Shown: piece by piece, positions 7,120 through 8,823 of the stretch
How positions within the stretch are numbered: position 1 is the stretch's first letter
Layout of the letters: each line of letters begins with the position of its first letter
Assembly: GCA_036881805.1 (NCBI GenBank)
Contig: JBAJNK010000038.1
Coordinates: forward strand, 1 to 8,823
DNA length: 8,823 nucleotides
DNA from: JANQLC01 sp036881805
Lineage (GTDB): Bacteria; Bacteroidota; Bacteroidia; Flavobacteriales; JANQLC01
Direction of reading: 5' to 3'
Position numbers and translations under genes: made by a program
Notes under the pieces: model-generated
Databases searched by the model: none
The model's input: only the letters and a program-made list of their open reading frames with translations
What the model was told of the DNA's origin: nothing

Positions 7120-8823
7120 GGCTTTTATGTAATATTTTTTCTGCTGCCCCTTTAAGCGCCTCAGCTCGGGCCGCCGCTTCCATATCCGCAAACCGGGCCG
7201 TGGAGCTGTCCAGCAATTTCGTATAGGCCACTGGCTTTTGCGGCTCGAATTGGGCGAGATGCTTGGATTGGCTGGCGATGGCGAGATCCCGGTATTTTTT
7301 AGCCCGGATGAAGTCGCTTAGTGTTGCATATGACTTGTATAGGTTATAGTAAATTTTTGGTTTTAGACTCGAATCGGGCCCTCGATTCAATAAGTTCGTC
7401 AACTCCGATATAGCCGATCTGGGCTTGGAAAATGCAACTCGAAAGAGTTCGCCCAAATGCAGGGAAGCGCTATCCCGTTCGGCTTTTAAGCTGTCTTTCC
7501 GCCCTTGATTGGTTGGCATTTGGCTCAAATCAATGCCTGGATCCATATCGCCTCCAGGTTTAAGTGCCTTAAGGCCTTTTCCACTTGCCAGCGGCTTGTG
7601 AAAATACCAGTCGTTTTGCCCTTTCATGCCCGTTATCGCTTGTCCGTTCATATCTTTTCCTTTTTTAGTGCCCAGGGCAGTAAGGCTGAGCAAGCTGTCG
7701 TCTCGTACCCTGATGTGGTACCAGTGCAGCAGTTGTTCCCAAGGCTGCTGTTGCAGATCTTTGGCAATCGTCCTATCAGGCGGCAGCATGGCCAGGGCGG
7801 AATCACGGTAGCGGCAGCTCTCGGAAAACCGACCGGCTTCAAAGGCGAAACGCATAAGCCGTACGTAAGCCAGCCCCTGACTCGCTTTGTAAAACGCCTG
7901 GGCACGCACCGCTTTTCTATAGGCCGATAGCGCGGCTTGGGTATCTTTTGCCCTTTCTGCAAGCCGGCCGAGTCGGTAGTATATATCGGCGCGATATCCG
8001 TCATATCGCTTTGACTTTACAAACCGTTGCAATGCCTTCTCAAAGGGGCGTTCGTTCCCTTTTTCAGCATGGGAGGCGATATGCAGGGTGGCAAACACCG
8101 CAGTCGTCTTATCGGGCCTCATATCAATGACAGTTCTAAAGGCTTCAGCAGACAGGTGCGTTTGTCCCATCAAAGCGTAGAGTTGTGCTTGTAAATAGGT
8201 ATAGCGGATCCGATTGACTTTCTTCGCATAGCCTTTGGCCGCTTGAATTGCTTCGATGGCCTTTTGCCATTGCGCCTGTTCGATAAAAACAGCAGCGGTT
8301 AATTTGTAAGCCGCTTCCAACTGTGCTTTTTTGGCTTTTGCCCTTCGACTCAACACGCTGTTGGCCGCATCCAAAGCCGCGTATTCATTTCCGGCCAGTA
8401 GATGGGCGTTACCCGACCAAACCCAAGCATCGATGAGCTGGTCGCCCTGCTGGATAAACATTTTAATGTGATCAAAAGCTTCTAAGGCGGCTATCGGTTT
8501 GTTTTGAAAATACCGCGCTTTGCCCAGTACCATATAGGCGTCATCGATCAGGGCGTTGTGCTCCTGCCCTTTGATGTAAATGCTGTGCTCGGCGATGGCG
8601 CGTTGCGCTTTTGCTTCCGCAGCTGCAAAATGGTCGGCTCCTGCCACGGCAGCCGCGTTTCCCGAACGGGCATCGGGCTGCAATTTGGGCTCGTACGGTA
8701 GCAGTTGTAAGGGCTTTGTATAGTCTGTGTGGCGAGCTGCGCTAAGCGCCTGCTCCCCCTTCTTCAGCTCCGCCTTGGCGTTGAAGAGCACATTGAAGGC
8801 GGTGATCATTTTTTGGTAATTTC
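7106..8823 (-). CDS. porW: PorW/SprE-like tetratricopeptide protein of the type IX secretion system (5' end beyond window)
   Basis: PorW (SprE in gliding flavobacteria) is a TPR lipoprotein of the cell envelope needed for type IX secretion and gliding. The frame enters from the right edge (NYQK precedes the first internal Met at 8809), so the start and any lipoprotein signal lie outside. The visible N-terminal part, ITAFNVLFNAKAELKKGEQAL and YTKPLQLLPYEP, matches the conserved beginning of the mature family. Helical TPR pairs follow, counting from that Met, at about 88-118, 127-153, 165-195, 202-231, 274-303, 310-342 and 485-513. A family-like NDWYF motif is at 399-403, after a low-complexity linker, and the C-terminus is charged. 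The visible 571 residues are close to the roughly 600 I recall for P. gingivalis PorW. The gene overlaps the bactofilin start, so the two form an operon. Identification is from pattern memory, not a search. Confidence 0.78.
   Translation of the reverse strand, partial: NYQKMITAFNVLFNAKAELKKGEQALSAARHTDYTKPLQLLPYEPKLQPDARSGNAAAVAGADHFAAAEAKAQRAIAEHSIYIKGQEHNALIDDAYMVLGKARYFQNKPIAALEAFDHIKMFIQQGDQLIDAWVWSGNAHLLAGNEYAALDAANSVLSRRAKAKKAQLEAAYKLTAAVFIEQAQWQKAIEAIQAAKGYAKKVNRIRYTYLQAQLYALMGQTHLSAEAFRTVIDMRPDKTTAVFATLHIASHAEKGNERPFEKALQRFVKSKRYDGYRADIYYRLGRLAERAKDTQAALSAYRKAVRAQAFYKASQGLAYVRLMRFAFEAGRFSESCRYRDSALAMLPPDRTIAKDLQQQPWEQLLHWYHIRVRDDSLLSLTALGTKKGKDMNGQAITGMKGQNDWYFHKPLASGKGLKALKPGGDMDPGIDLSQMPTNQGRKDSLKAERDSASLHLGELFRVAFSKPRSAISELTNLLNRGPDSSLKPKIYYNLYKSYATLSDFIRAKKYRDLAIASQSKHLAQFEPQKPVAYTKLLDSSTARFADMEAAARAEALKGAAEKILHKSHDDQ

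Noticed and set aside
6718..7191. Longer bactofilin start at 7191
   Set aside because: The extra 24 residues are encoded within the PorW/SprE-like gene and are unlike bactofilin N-termini; the ATGATG at 7119/7116 gives a normal-length protein.
1..8823. Scarcity of CTAG (about seven occurrences seen by eye), which would fit a CTAG-specific system
   Set aside because: CTAG is rare in many bacterial genomes regardless of restriction, so this cannot support the specificity of the methyltransferase.

Overview
The window looks like a chromosomal segment from a member of the Bacteroidota. Three things point there: a PorW/SprE-like tetratricopeptide protein (type IX secretion and gliding), a bactofilin of the Bacteroidota style, and a perfect TAnnTTTG promoter element upstream of the suf genes. 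The core genes are roughly 55-60% GC in the lines I sampled. The left 2 kb is nearer 40-43% and looks acquired.

Layout from left to right. Positions 1-1900 hold a compact, damaged restriction-modification (R-M) locus, all on the minus strand. In transcription order it contains: a frameshifted, truncated remnant of an EcoRV-type restriction endonuclease (1633-1900); an apparently intact beta-class DNA methyltransferase (332-1636) whose C-terminus resembles a degenerate staphylococcal-nuclease (SNase) domain; and an 11-base-overlapping 89-codon ORF (73-342) that resembles the N-terminus of a MjaI-type (CTAG) restriction endonuclease but stops early. Positions 1901-2082 are noncoding.

Positions 2083-3899 (minus) hold an A-type Fe-S carrier gene followed by sufB, the start of a suf iron-sulfur assembly operon. 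sufC, normally next, is not there; the R-M locus occupies that place. A 107-base divergent intergenic region carries the suf promoter and leads into a 905-codon plus-strand gene (4007-6724) for an AddB-like protein with an inactive helicase-like body and a complete RecB-family nuclease domain. This gene converges on, and overlaps by 7 bases, a minus-strand pair: bactofilin (6718-7119) preceded by the PorW/SprE-like gene (7106-8823), which runs off the right edge.

The core genes are housekeeping or envelope functions: Fe-S assembly, double-strand-break processing, and secretion plus cytoskeleton. The most unusual part is the R-M locus. It looks like a mosaic in which restriction genes of two unrelated types have decayed around one retained methyltransferase with an uncommon C-terminal domain.
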